Of a DNA stretch of 64,000 nucleotides, positions 49,145 to 58,257 are shown one piece after another. Below the pieces are notes generated by a model. It was not told where the DNA came from. It saw only the letters and a list, made by a program, of their open reading frames with translations, and ran no database searches. The stretch's first letter is position 1; every line of letters starts with the position of its first letter. The position numbers and the translations under genes are program-made. Source of the stretch: Rubricoccus sp963708165 (GTDB taxonomy: Bacteria > Bacteroidota > Rhodothermia > Rhodothermales > Rubricoccaceae); contig OY970187.1 of assembly GCA_963708165.1 (NCBI GenBank), positions 2,852,001 through 2,916,000 of the forward strand, in the 5' to 3' direction.

Positions 49145-49384
49145 ATGTCAGACCTCTCGACCAAGAAAGACCCACTCAACCTGCGCAACGAACGCCCCGA
49201 CTACGTCGAGGACAAAGTGGGCCTCGGCAACCGCCCCGACTCCGACCAAGACCTATCGGAGGAGCAGCCGCCAGACGTAAACCGCGGCCCGCAGGACCCC
49301 GGCTCCCTCGGCATCCACAAGCCGACGGTCCACGTAGACATGGACAAGGTGAAACAGGCCGAGGCCGAAGGCAAGGGCATGTAA
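49145..49384 (+). CDS. Small hydrophilic protein of unknown function
   Basis: A 79-residue, highly charged and probably disordered protein. It has many D, E, P, N and K residues, no aromatic core, no cysteine and no membrane segment (DPLNLRNERPDYVEDKVGLG, NRGPQDPGSLGIHKPTVHVD). The C-terminal helix is VDMDKVKQAEAEGKGM. The regular codon use and clean start make it likely real. I cannot name the family. Confidence 0.5.
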   Translation: MSDLSTKKDPLNLRNERPDYVEDKVGLGNRPDSDQDLSEEQPPDVNRGPQDPGSLGIHKPTVHVDMDKVKQAEAEGKGM

Positions 49385-49430
49385 TCCCGGCGGCCTCTGG
49401 CGCCGCCATCTGCTCCCATGGAGCGACTCT

Positions 49431-50243
49431 ATGCCCGTTTGGCTCTACGCCCTCGGAAGCGTCTTTATCGTCAGCTTGACCTCTCTCGCGGGAGCGGTCA
49501 CCCTCTCGCTGGGGCCCAAACGGCTCCAGCGATTGCTGTTCCTGCTCGTTGCCTTCGCGGTCGGCGCGATGCTGGGCGGCGCGCTCTTGCACCTCATCCC
49601 GGAGTCGTACGAGCGGCTGGGTGGCGGACCGCGCACGGGCTTGCTCGTGCTCGCGGGCGTGCTGGCCTTTTTTGTGCTGGAGAAGTTTCTTCACTGGCAG
49701 CACCAGCACGGCGCGCCAGAGGCCATCGAGGGCGCGACAGGACACGAGGGCCATTCGCACGGGCACTCTCACAGCCACGGCGATCCTCTGGCGACGATGA
49801 GCATCGTCGGCACGATCGCGCACCACCTGATTGACGGCGCTGTGGTGGCAGCGGCGTACGGCGTGAGCATCGAGGCCGGGCTGGTGACAACCTTGGCGGT
49901 GATGGCGCACGAGGTGCCGCAGCAGATCGGCATGTTCGGCATCCTCGTCTACACAGGGCTCACACCGCGCCGCGCGCTGCTGTACAACTTCCTCGCAGGC
50001 CTCGCGACGATACCGGGCGCGCTGCTCGTGCTTTTCGCGGCAGGTGAAGCCTCTGGCGACACCCTGTACACGTGGCTGTTGCCGATCACTGCCGGCTCGT
50101 TTCTCTACGTGGCCGGAAGCGACCTCATTCCCGAACTCAACCGCAGCCACAGCTATCCCGCGACGAAAGCGGTAGGACAACTCGCGATGATGCTGCTCGG
50201 CATCGGCGTGATGGCGGCGCTGCTGCTCGTCGGCCACGGCTGA
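49431..50243 (+). CDS. ZIP-family metal transporter
   Basis: A 270-residue inner-membrane protein with eight hydrophobic helices. The metal path is marked by VGAMLGGALLHLIPESYERL (helix 2), MSIVGTIAHHLIDGAVVAAA (helix 4) and LAVMAHEVPQQIGMFGIL (helix 5, HExPQ). The third cytoplasmic loop is histidine-rich (HQHGAPEAIEG, then GHEGHSHGHSHSHG), as in Zn2+/Fe2+ importers. It probably imports zinc, or exports it as some bacterial members do. No regulator is adjacent. Confidence 0.9.
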   Translation: MPVWLYALGSVFIVSLTSLAGAVTLSLGPKRLQRLLFLLVAFAVGAMLGGALLHLIPESYERLGGGPRTGLLVLAGVLAFFVLEKFLHWQHQHGAPEAIEGATGHEGHSHGHSHSHGDPLATMSIVGTIAHHLIDGAVVAAAYGVSIEAGLVTTLAVMAHEVPQQIGMFGILVYTGLTPRRALLYNFLAGLATIPGALLVLFAAGEASGDTLYTWLLPITAGSFLYVAGSDLIPELNRSHSYPATKAVGQLAMMLLGIGVMAALLLVGHG

Positions 50244-50362
50244 GCCTCTGGCGTGAGAGGGACAGCAGCGCGCGTGGTGACGTGGCGTGCGCGAACGGCG
50301 GCCTCTGGCGTATGGCGGGCTTGGTCCGTACCGTTGGTTTCCCCTCCACATCTCCCACCTCC

Positions 50363-50956
50363 ATGTCTCGACCACTCCGTTTGATTCCGGTTCTCCTCGC
50401 GCTGTTTGCCCTCGCGCCTGGTTGTACCACACTCCAGCAACTCGCCAACCTCGGCAACGTCGACTTCGATCTCGACCGCATCAGCAATGGGCTCGTTGCA
50501 GGCGTGGACTTGGACCGCCTCGTGCAAAACCGAAACATTGGCGTGGCCGATGGCGCGCGCATCACGGCTGCCGCGCTCCGTGGAGAGGTACCGCTCAGCT
50601 TCACGCTCTTCGTCGGCGCCGACAACCCGACGGGAAACCCGGTCGCGCAGGTGCTGGAACTGGACTGGACGATGCTTCTCGAAGGCACGGAGACCATTTC
50701 CGGGACCTACAACGAGACGATTAGCCTGCAGCCGGGCCAGCGCAGCCTCATCCCGATCAACATGGAGCTGGACCTGGTTCGCTTCTTCGGCAACAACGCG
50801 GGCGACCTCATCGACCTCATCGGTGACATCGCGGGCGATGGCAGCCAGCCGTCCATGATCAAGCTCCGGGCGCAGCCGACGGTCAACACCGCGCTCGGAC
50901 CGATCCGCTACCCCGGCACGATCTCCATCGAGTTCCCCGTCGGTAGCCAGAACTAG
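50363..50956 (+). CDS. Lipoprotein with LEA14/WHy-like domain
   Basis: A 197-residue lipoprotein (RLIPVLLALFALAPGCTTLQ). The mature part, from LGNVDFDLDRISNGLVAGVD through VPLSFTLFVGADNPTGNPVA, ends with LDWTMLLEGTETISGTYNET and TISIEFPVG. It fits the beta-sandwich of LEA type-2/WHy proteins, where NPxxxP follows a membrane anchor. These bind hydrophobic ligands or protect against desiccation; the role here is unknown. The gene is free of the iterated word. Confidence 0.65.
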   Translation: MSRPLRLIPVLLALFALAPGCTTLQQLANLGNVDFDLDRISNGLVAGVDLDRLVQNRNIGVADGARITAAALRGEVPLSFTLFVGADNPTGNPVAQVLELDWTMLLEGTETISGTYNETISLQPGQRSLIPINMELDLVRFFGNNAGDLIDLIGDIAGDGSQPSMIKLRAQPTVNTALGPIRYPGTISIEFPVGSQN

Positions 50957-50982
50957 CCTCTGGCGCCAGAGGCGAACAAAGA

Positions 50983-51029
50983 CGAGCCCCGACCCGGAGC
51001 GCCAGAGGCGCCACCCGGATCGGGGCTCG
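50983..51029. terminator. Bidirectional terminator with an iterated word in its loop
   Basis: CGAGCCCCGA pairs with TCGGGGCTCG (10 bp). Inside, GCGCC-AGA-GGCGC, i.e. the iterated word plus two bases, forms an inner hairpin. On the minus strand the stem is followed by TCTTTGTTCG. It lies between the convergent lipoprotein and PfpI genes, serving the minus strand at least. Confidence 0.75.
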
Positions 51030-51077
51030 GTTGCGTGTTACTGGAGGCGCAACCCGCCAGAGGCCTCTGGCGACGTG

Positions 51078-51626
51078 CTAGGCGGCGAAAGCCTCGATGA
51101 GCGCCTTGTTGAAGGCCGGGAGGTCTTCCGGCTTGCGGCTTGTGATGATGGTGCCGTTGCCGTGCGGGCAGACGACGACTTCCTCGTCCTGCACCTTGGC
51201 ACCAGCGTTTTTGAGGTCCGTGCGGATGGAGCCGTACGAGGTCATGTGGCGGCCTTCGGCGAGGCCGGCTTCGATGAGCAGCCACGGTGCGTGGCAGATC
51301 GCGCCGATGGGCTTGCCTGCGTCGGAAAAGGCTTTGACGAACGCGACGGCGTCCTTGTTGGCGCGAAGCACGTCGGGGTTCATCTGGCCACCCGGGAGGA
51401 CGAGGCCGTGGTAATCGTCCGCCGACGCGTCGGCGAGCGCTTTGTCGACGGGGACCGAGTCGCCCCAGTCTTTTTTGTCCCAGCCTTTGATGGACTCGGC
51501 CTCTGGCGAGACGATGTGGACGGTGGCGCCAGCGCCTTCGAGCGCTTTGACGGGCTCGATCAGTTCGGACTGTTCGAAGCCATGGGTGGCGAGAACGGCG
51601 ATGTGTCGGTCGGAGAGTGCGGGCAT
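51078..51626 (-). CDS. PfpI/DJ-1 family protein (class I glutamine amidotransferase-like)
   Basis: A 182-residue protein of the PfpI subgroup. It shows RHIAVLATHGFEQSELIEPV, YHGLVLPGGQMNPDVLRANK and the nucleophile elbow IGAICHAPWLLIEAG with the active cysteine. TDLKNAGAKVQDEEVVV and ITSRKPEDLPAFNKALIEA follow. Members are reported as deglycases, stress hydrolases or proteases. The ATG at 51626 gives MPALSDRHIAVLATHG. It is a single-gene unit ending at the bidirectional terminator. Confidence 0.92.
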   Translation of the reverse strand: MPALSDRHIAVLATHGFEQSELIEPVKALEGAGATVHIVSPEAESIKGWDKKDWGDSVPVDKALADASADDYHGLVLPGGQMNPDVLRANKDAVAFVKAFSDAGKPIGAICHAPWLLIEAGLAEGRHMTSYGSIRTDLKNAGAKVQDEEVVVCPHGNGTIITSRKPEDLPAFNKALIEAFAA

Positions 51627-51829
51627 GGAGATGCGGTGTTGAAGAGGGGAGGAGTGGTAGCGCCCGAGGCGGTCTGGGTTTCCCGCTGTGCGAGAGAGAC
51701 CGAGCAATTCATCGCGCCAGAGGTTGCGGTGCGCGCGCCGCCGCCAGAGGAGCGTGCGGTCACCACCCGCCTCTGGCGGAGGCCGTGCGGTGACGCCGGT
51801 ATCCTTCAGCCTCCATTGCCGAAACGCCC

Positions 51830-54277
51830 GTGCATCGCCTCGCTACCCTCGCCGTTGTCCTCGCCCTCGCGGGCTGCTCCGCTACCGCGCCCGTCGTCAC
51901 GCCGCCAGAGGCGCAGGCCGCAGGCGCCAAGGCGGAAAAGACCAAGCCCAAAGACGGCGATCCCAAACCGTACGACGAGGTGATCACCGAAGACGCTGTG
52001 ACCGAGCGCGGCCTGTTTGCGGTCCATACGATCGGGGACAAGCTGTTTTTCGAGATCCCGGATTCGCTCATGAGCCGCGAGATGCTGGCCGTGAGCCGCA
52101 TCGCGCAGACACCCGCCGATCTCAGCCCGTTTATCAACGCGGGAAGCAAAACCGCCGAGCAGGTGCTGGCATGGGAGCGGCGCGGTAACCGCGTGCTGCT
52201 GCGCAAGAAGTCCTACACATCCGTCGCCAGCGACTCGCTCGCCGTCTCGCAGAGCGTGCGCGTCAACAACTTCGAGCCCGTCGTGATGGCGTTCGACGTG
52301 GCGGCGCTCTCGCCCGATAGCGCGGGCGTGGTCATCGACGTGACAGCCCTCTACACCGACGACGTGCCTGCGATCACGGGCCTGCCGAGCTTTCTGCGCA
52401 CGCAGTACAAAGTGCGTCGCCTGGACGGGAAGCGCTCCTTTATCGACGAGGCGCGCGCGTTCCCGCTCAACGTCAACGTGCGCCACACGATGACGTACGA
52501 CGCGGCCGAGCCGCCGTCTAACGCCGGAACGGGCACCATCTCGATGCAGATGTTCCAGAGCATGATCCTGCTCCCCGCCGAGCCCATGACGCCGCGCCTG
52601 GCCGACGAGCGCGTGGGATGGTTCACGGTCTCCCAGATCGACTTTGGCAGCGAAGCCCAGAAGGCCGACGAGAAGACCTACATCCGCCGCTGGCGCCTGG
52701 AGCCATCCGACCCCGAGGCGTACGCCAGAGGCGAACTGGTGACGCCGGTCAAGCCCATCGTGTACACGCTCGACCCCGGCACGCCGGAAAAGTGGCGGCC
52801 GTACTTCTGCAAGGGCGTCGAGGACTGGACGCGCGCCTTCGAGGCCGCGGGCTTCAAGGACGCGATCCGCTGCGAGATGCCGCCCGCCTCTGGCGACAGC
52901 ACGCAGTTCGACCCTGAAGACGTGCGCTTCTCGACGGTCCGCTACGTGGCGAGCGAGACCCGCAACGCGACCGGCCCGAGCGTGAGCGACCCGCGCAGTG
53001 GGGAGATCATCGAGAGCGACATCATCTGGTACCACAACCACATCCGATCCTACCGCAACCGGCTCATGATCGAGACCGGCGCGGCCAACCCGCAGGCGCG
53101 CTCGCTGGAGATCGACGAGGAGTTGATCGGCGAGACGATGCGGCAGGTGATCGCGCACGAGATCGGGCACGCGCTGGGCTTGCCGCACAACATGATCGCG
53201 TCCTCATCCTTCTCGGTCGAGGACCTGCGCGACCCTGCGTTCACGTCCGAATACGGCGTGGCCCCGACGATCATGGACTACACGCGCCAGAACTACATCG
53301 CGCAGCCAGGTGACGGCGTGACGCGCTTCGTGCGCAAGGTTGGCCCGTACGACGACTACGCCATCAACTGGGGCTACCGCTGGTACCCCGGCATCACAGC
53401 GCCAGAGGCCGAGACGGCTCGCCTGGACGCGCTCATCGCGGAGAAAGCGGGTGACCGGATGTTCCGCTTCCGCTCCTCAGACGGTGTCAACCCGGACGCG
53501 CAGACCGAGGACATGGGCGACGATCCCGTCGCCGCCAGCGGCTACGCCGTCGCGAACCTCAAGCGCGTCGTGCCCAACCTCATCGAGTGGACGAGCACGC
53601 CCGGCGAGGGCTACGACGACCTGGGCGAGATCTACGGCGAGCTTCAGGGCATGTACTCCCGCTACATGGGCCACGTGGTCACGGTGATCGGCGGCGTGCG
53701 CGTCACGCCCAAATCGACCGATCAGGCGGGCGCGGTCTACGAGCCGGTGCCCCGCGCCGAGCAGGAGCGCGCGCTGGAGTTCTTAAGCGCCAACGTGTTC
53801 ACCACGCCGGACTGGCTGATGGACCGCGAGATCCTGCGCCGCATCGAAGCCTCTGGCGCCGTCGACCGGATGCGCGGCATCCAGATGCGCACGCTGGGCG
53901 GCGTGCTCAACGCCGAGCGCCTGCACCGGCTGGTCGAGCGCGAAGCCATCGACGGCGGCGAGGCGTGGCCTCTGGCGGAGTACATGGACGCCGTTCGCGA
54001 GGACGTCTGGAGCGAACTCGCGCCGCCGAGGCCGACCATCGCGACGCAGCGCCGCCACTTGCAGCGCGGCTACGTCGAAACGCTGGAGTCGCTGATGACC
54101 GAGGACGAGCGCCGCGGGACCGACCTCAGCCAGTCTGACATTCGCGCCGCCGCTCGCGCCGAACTCAAGACCGTGCGCGCCCAGGCCCGCCGCGCCAGAG
54201 GCGCCGACGCCGCGACGCGTGCGCACCTCGACGACATCGCGGACCGTATCGACACGCTGTTGGATACCGACGCCTAG
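51830..54277 (+). CDS. Zinc-dependent metalloprotease lipoprotein (DUF5117/DUF4953)
   Basis: An 815-residue exported protein (HRLATLAVVLALAGCSATAP) of the large Bacteroidota metzincin-type family. The N-terminal DUF5117/5118 part contains GLFAVHTIGDKLFFEIPDSL, then a beta-rich middle, and the zinc site VIAHEIGHALGLPHNM (HExxHxxGxxH) near residue 445. PTIMDYTRQNYIAQPGD supplies the Met-turn-like segment. It probably degrades proteins outside the cytoplasm. The start is a GTG at 51830 with a good lipoprotein signal. Confidence 0.9.
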   Translation: MHRLATLAVVLALAGCSATAPVVTPPEAQAAGAKAEKTKPKDGDPKPYDEVITEDAVTERGLFAVHTIGDKLFFEIPDSLMSREMLAVSRIAQTPADLSPFINAGSKTAEQVLAWERRGNRVLLRKKSYTSVASDSLAVSQSVRVNNFEPVVMAFDVAALSPDSAGVVIDVTALYTDDVPAITGLPSFLRTQYKVRRLDGKRSFIDEARAFPLNVNVRHTMTYDAAEPPSNAGTGTISMQMFQSMILLPAEPMTPRLADERVGWFTVSQIDFGSEAQKADEKTYIRRWRLEPSDPEAYARGELVTPVKPIVYTLDPGTPEKWRPYFCKGVEDWTRAFEAAGFKDAIRCEMPPASGDSTQFDPEDVRFSTVRYVASETRNATGPSVSDPRSGEIIESDIIWYHNHIRSYRNRLMIETGAANPQARSLEIDEELIGETMRQVIAHEIGHALGLPHNMIASSSFSVEDLRDPAFTSEYGVAPTIMDYTRQNYIAQPGDGVTRFVRKVGPYDDYAINWGYRWYPGITAPEAETARLDALIAEKAGDRMFRFRSSDGVNPDAQTEDMGDDPVAASGYAVANLKRVVPNLIEWTSTPGEGYDDLGEIYGELQGMYSRYMGHVVTVIGGVRVTPKSTDQAGAVYEPVPRAEQERALEFLSANVFTTPDWLMDREILRRIEASGAVDRMRGIQMRTLGGVLNAERLHRLVEREAIDGGEAWPLAEYMDAVREDVWSELAPPRPTIATQRRHLQRGYVETLESLMTEDERRGTDLSQSDIRAAARAELKTVRAQARRARGADAATRAHLDDIADRIDTLLDTDA

Positions 54278-54422
54278 CGACTCGGCCTCTGGCGCCACGC
54301 ACGGCGCCAGAGGCTGCATTGCGCTGGAGCTTCAGGCAGGACGCTATCCCTCACGCCACTTGACTACCCAGAGGCCTCTGGCGCCAGAGGCTGCACTGCA
54401 CGGGGTATCCACATCTCGAGCG

Positions 54423-54451
54423 TTGGCCTTGCGCGCGCGGGCGCCTATACT
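54423..54451 (+). promoter_or_regulatory. Sigma-70-type promoter of the cmk-rpsA unit
   Basis: TTGGCC (54423-54428), a 17-base spacer and TATACT (54446-54451) give a near-consensus promoter about 30 bases before the cmk start. Confidence 0.65.
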
Positions 54452-54478
54452 GTAAGGCTCCCTAGAGCACCATTCTGC

Positions 54479-55198
54479 GTGATTGTCGCCATTGACGGCC
54501 CCGCCGGGTCCGGCAAGAGTACTACCGCGCGGCGCGCTGCACAACGGTTGGGCGGTCTGTATCTGGACACAGGCGCGATGTTTCGAGCAATCGGACTCGC
54601 GTTTCTGGACCAGGATCAGCCGTTTACCGATGCCGCCGCTGCCGACCTCGTGCCGCACCTCACGGTCCACCTCGATCCTCATCCCGATACGTCGGCGTTG
54701 ACGGTTCACCTCAACGGCGACGATGTCACAGAACGGATCCGGTCGGGACCGGCCGCGCAAGCGGCGTCCCGTGCGGCCTCGCTGGGCCCAGTCCGGGACG
54801 CCATGCTGCTCGCGCAGCGCGCCGTCGCCGCCGACTGGACCTCGCACGGCCGCGCTGTGGTCGCCGAGGGGAGAGACATGGGCAGCGTCGTGTTCCCCGA
54901 CGCCCCGGTCAAGTTCTTTTTGATCGCTGACATTGAGGCCCGCGCACAGCGCCGCACCGCCGATCTCGCCGCCAGAGGCGAGCCCGCGGACGTAGACAAA
55001 GTGCGCGCGGAGATCGCCGAACGCGATCGCCGCGACCAGACCCGCGCCCTCGCCCCGCTCCAGGCCGCGCCAGACGCCATCGTGCTCGACACGACGGCGC
55101 TGACGCCAGAGGAGCAGGTCGAGCGCGTCGTCCAAACCGTCCGCTCCGTTCAGAAGGCTCAGGCCTCTGGCGACGCAGACACCGACGCCTCACCGTAG
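54479..55198 (+). CDS. cmk: Cytidylate kinase
   Basis: A 239-residue kinase that makes CDP and dCDP from CMP and dCMP. It has P-loop IVAIDGPAGSGKSTTARRAA, substrate helix LDTGAMFRAIGLAFL, then VVAEGRDMGSVVFPDAPVKF, FFLIADIEARAQRR and the R-rich lid EIAERDRRDQTRALAPL. The start is a GTG at 54479. The C-terminal 20 residues are low complexity and include an iterated-word ASGD. cmk directly before rpsA is the arrangement also seen in E. coli, and it supports both calls. Confidence 0.95.
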   Translation: MIVAIDGPAGSGKSTTARRAAQRLGGLYLDTGAMFRAIGLAFLDQDQPFTDAAAADLVPHLTVHLDPHPDTSALTVHLNGDDVTERIRSGPAAQAASRAASLGPVRDAMLLAQRAVAADWTSHGRAVVAEGRDMGSVVFPDAPVKFFLIADIEARAQRRTADLAARGEPADVDKVRAEIAERDRRDQTRALAPLQAAPDAIVLDTTALTPEEQVERVVQTVRSVQKAQASGDADTDASP

Positions 55199-55339
55199 AG
55201 TTTTTCTCACCAGACCCCGACGGGACGCGCGCGAGCCGCGCCCGAGCGGAACACTCACACTTAGACCCCCACCGGCTGCCGCCTGCCGCATCGCCTCCGT
55301 TCACCAACCCCGGAGAGCAGGCCCACCGACCCCATCTAT

Positions 55340-58063
55340 ATGGCTGACGACAAGACCACACCTGCAGAGGACGCCCCCGAGGCCGCACCTGCAACCACTC
55401 CCGAGACCGCCACGGCGACCAAGGAGACCCCCGCCGCCTCTGGCGACGGCGCTACTGCTGAGGCCGCTACGCCAGAGGCTTCTGGCGCTGAGAAGGGCGA
55501 AAGCCTGATCGAGCGCGCCACCGAGGCTGCCAAAAAGGTTGCCGAGACCGTCACCGATGCCGTCGAGGACGCCGCCGAAGCTGTCGTTGAGACCGCCAAG
55601 AAGGTTGCCGACCGCGTCGAGCACGCCGTCGAAGACACCGTCGAGCGCGCCAAGGAGGCCGCCGACCGCGTCGAGGACGTTGTCGAGGATACCGTCGAGC
55701 GCGTGCGAGGCAAGAATCCCACGGCACCCAAGGCTGCCTCTGGCGAGATCCAGGGCTACACCGGCCTGGGCCTCGGCCGCACCATCTCGCTCGACGAGCT
55801 CAACAGCATCGACTCCGGCGCCAGCGGCGGCGACGGCATGCAGCTGAGCGACACCGACTTTATCTCGATGATCGACAGCTCGATGAGCGATGTCGATGAG
55901 CACTCGCTCACGACCGGTACGGTCGTCGGAATGACGGACAAAGAGATCGTCGTCGACATCGGCTTCAAGTCCGATGGCGTCGTGGCGAAGAACGAGTTCG
56001 CTGAAGTCCCTGAGATCGGCGACGAGATCAAGGTCTACGTCGAATGGCTGGAGGACCGTCGCGGTCAGCTTAGCCTCTCGCGCCACAAGGCTATCGACCG
56101 GATGCGCTGGGACATCATTGAGGAGGCCCATGAGAATGGCACCGTCCTCGAAGGTGAGATCGTCAAGCGCATCAAGGGCGGCATGATCGTCAACCTGCTC
56201 GGCTCGGAGGCTTTCCTCCCGGGCTCCCAGGTCGACGTGCGCCCCGTTCGCGATTTCGAGGCGTACCTCGGGAAAACGATGGAGTTCAAGGTGGTCAAGA
56301 CCAACCCTCAGAACGGCAACGTCGTCATCTCGCACAAGGCCCTCGTCGAGAAGGACCTCATGGAGCAGCGCAAGCTGATCCTGGACTCGCTCGAAGTCGG
56401 ACAGGTGCTCGAAGGCACGGTCAAGAACATCGTCAACTTCGGCGCCTTCGTCGACCTTGGCGGTGTGGACGGACTGCTCCACATCACCGACATCTCGTGG
56501 GGCCGCGTCGGTCACCCGAGCGAAGTGCTGGAGCTCGATCAGAAGATCAAGATCGTGGTCCTGGACTACGACAAGGAGCGCCAGCGCATCTCGCTGGGCT
56601 ACAAGCAGCTGCAGGGCCACCCGTGGGACAACATCCACGAGCGCCTCGCAGAAGGCACCGAGATCGAAGGCAAGGTGGTCTCCATCACCGACTACGGCGC
56701 CTTTGTGGAGCTGGAGCGCGGCATCGAGGGCCTCGTCCACATCTCTGAGATGTCTTGGACGGAGCACGTCAAGCACCCCACGCAGCGCGTGCAGCTTGGC
56801 CAGTCGGTCCAGGTCAAGATTCTTAAGATCGACGACGACGACAAGAAGATCAGCCTCGGCATGAAGCAGCTGGAGCCCGACCCATGGGAGGGTCTGCTGG
56901 CGCGCTTCCCCGTCGGGACCGTCACGCGCGGCAAGGTGCGCAACATCACCACCTTCGGCGCCTTTGTGGAGCTGGAGCCCGGCATCGACGGCCTCGTGCA
57001 CGTCTCGGACCTGAGCTGGACGCGCCGCGTCAAGCACCCGTCTGAAGTCGTCAAGAAGGGCCAGGAGCTGGACGTGATCGTGATCGACATCGACGTCGCC
57101 AACCGCCGCATCTCGCTGGGTCACAAGCAGGTCTCGACCGACCCATGGACGCAGTACGCCGACGTGTACGCCGAGGGCTCCGGGACGACCGGAACCGTCA
57201 CGGACACCAACGCAGGTGGCGTCGTCGTCGAGCTTCCGCTCGGTGCCGAAGCGTTTATCCCGGCCTCGCACCTCTCGCGCCAGGGCAACCCCGGCGACGC
57301 ATACGCCGCTGGCGACGAGCTGGAACTGACCGTGATTCGCCTCGACCGCGAGGACCGCGAGATCGTGTGCTCGGAAACGGCCCAGCGCCGTGCGACCGAG
57401 CGTGCCGAACAGCACGCCGAGCGCGCCGAGAAGACGAAGAAGATCCAGGAAGAGCGCCGTGCGGTAAGCAACTACCAGCGCGCTGCCTCTGGCCCTGCAA
57501 CTCTCGGAGAGCTTTCCGGCCTGGCCGCCCTGCGCGCTCAGATGGAGGAGAACGAGGCCTCTGGCGACGAGCCATCGGAAGCGGAGTCCAAAGCCGTGGA
57601 GGCTGAGCAGCCGGAAGAGGGAGACCTCACCCCGGCCGTTGCAGGCGCCGCTGGCGACCTGGAAGGATCCGTCGGCACGGACAACCGTGGCGAAACCGAG
57701 CCCACGACGGGCGAGGAAGTGACGGCCCAGCGTCCGCAGGATCAGGGGGCGACCCCGACCTCGGCCAAGAGCCAGGCCTCCGTCAAGAGCGGAGGGCTGC
57801 AGACCGAAGGCGTCGCCGGTGAGGTGGAAGCTGCTGTGGAGGACCAGACCCCGAACACGGCCGAGGCCGTAAAAGAGGTCGCAGTCCCGAACATCACGGA
57901 GGAATCCCCCGAGGTGCCGGACGTGCTCGCCAAGACGACCGGTGAGGTCGTCGCAGACGCGCTCGGCGAGCCCGACAGCGAAGGCGGCGAGTCCGCTGAA
58001 ATGGGCAAAGCCGACGCGACGGTCCAAGGCGACGACGCTGAGGACGTAGCCGACAAGGCGTAG
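55340..58063 (+). CDS. rpsA: 30S ribosomal protein S1 with long N- and C-terminal extensions
   Basis: A 907-residue S1, far above the usual 550-630. Six S1 (OB) repeats start near residue 180, e.g. TTGTVVGMTDKEIVVDIGFK, LEGTVKNIVNFGAFVDLGGV, IEGKVVSITDYGAFVELERG and TRGKVRNITTFGAFVELEPG. They bind mRNA at the small subunit. The first 150 residues add an acidic linker and an amphipathic helix series with 11-residue periodicity (AAKKVAETVTDAVEDAAEAV), like LEA or apolipoprotein helices. The last 200 residues are an acidic, low-complexity tail. Iterated words occur in both extensions, but the S1 core is free of them from about 55745 to 57480. Confidence 0.93.
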   Translation: MADDKTTPAEDAPEAAPATTPETATATKETPAASGDGATAEAATPEASGAEKGESLIERATEAAKKVAETVTDAVEDAAEAVVETAKKVADRVEHAVEDTVERAKEAADRVEDVVEDTVERVRGKNPTAPKAASGEIQGYTGLGLGRTISLDELNSIDSGASGGDGMQLSDTDFISMIDSSMSDVDEHSLTTGTVVGMTDKEIVVDIGFKSDGVVAKNEFAEVPEIGDEIKVYVEWLEDRRGQLSLSRHKAIDRMRWDIIEEAHENGTVLEGEIVKRIKGGMIVNLLGSEAFLPGSQVDVRPVRDFEAYLGKTMEFKVVKTNPQNGNVVISHKALVEKDLMEQRKLILDSLEVGQVLEGTVKNIVNFGAFVDLGGVDGLLHITDISWGRVGHPSEVLELDQKIKIVVLDYDKERQRISLGYKQLQGHPWDNIHERLAEGTEIEGKVVSITDYGAFVELERGIEGLVHISEMSWTEHVKHPTQRVQLGQSVQVKILKIDDDDKKISLGMKQLEPDPWEGLLARFPVGTVTRGKVRNITTFGAFVELEPGIDGLVHVSDLSWTRRVKHPSEVVKKGQELDVIVIDIDVANRRISLGHKQVSTDPWTQYADVYAEGSGTTGTVTDTNAGGVVVELPLGAEAFIPASHLSRQGNPGDAYAAGDELELTVIRLDREDREIVCSETAQRRATERAEQHAERAEKTKKIQEERRAVSNYQRAASGPATLGELSGLAALRAQMEENEASGDEPSEAESKAVEAEQPEEGDLTPAVAGAAGDLEGSVGTDNRGETEPTTGEEVTAQRPQDQGATPTSAKSQASVKSGGLQTEGVAGEVEAAVEDQTPNTAEAVKEVAVPNITEESPEVPDVLAKTTGEVVADALGEPDSEGGESAEMGKADATVQGDDAEDVADKA

Positions 58064-58100
58064 CTCTAGAAGGTGCGCCTCTGGCGCTCTGTAGAGAACA

Positions 58101-58133
58101 GGCGGCGGTCTCCCCGGAGATCGCCGCTTTTTT
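58101..58133 (+). terminator. Rho-independent terminator of rpsA
   Basis: GGCGGCGGTCTCC and GGAGATCGCCGC form a 12-bp stem with one mismatch around CC, followed by six T residues. It begins 38 bases after the rpsA stop. Confidence 0.9.
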
Positions 58134-58257
58134 GTGTCTGCGCCAGAGGCTTGAAACGTCTCGGGATGCGTGCGCCTCTGGCGCCAGAGGCGGCGGCGGA
58201 AGAATCTCGCGTGGGCGAGGCCCGTTCCAAACGGCCTTTCCGAATGCCCTCCCGTCC

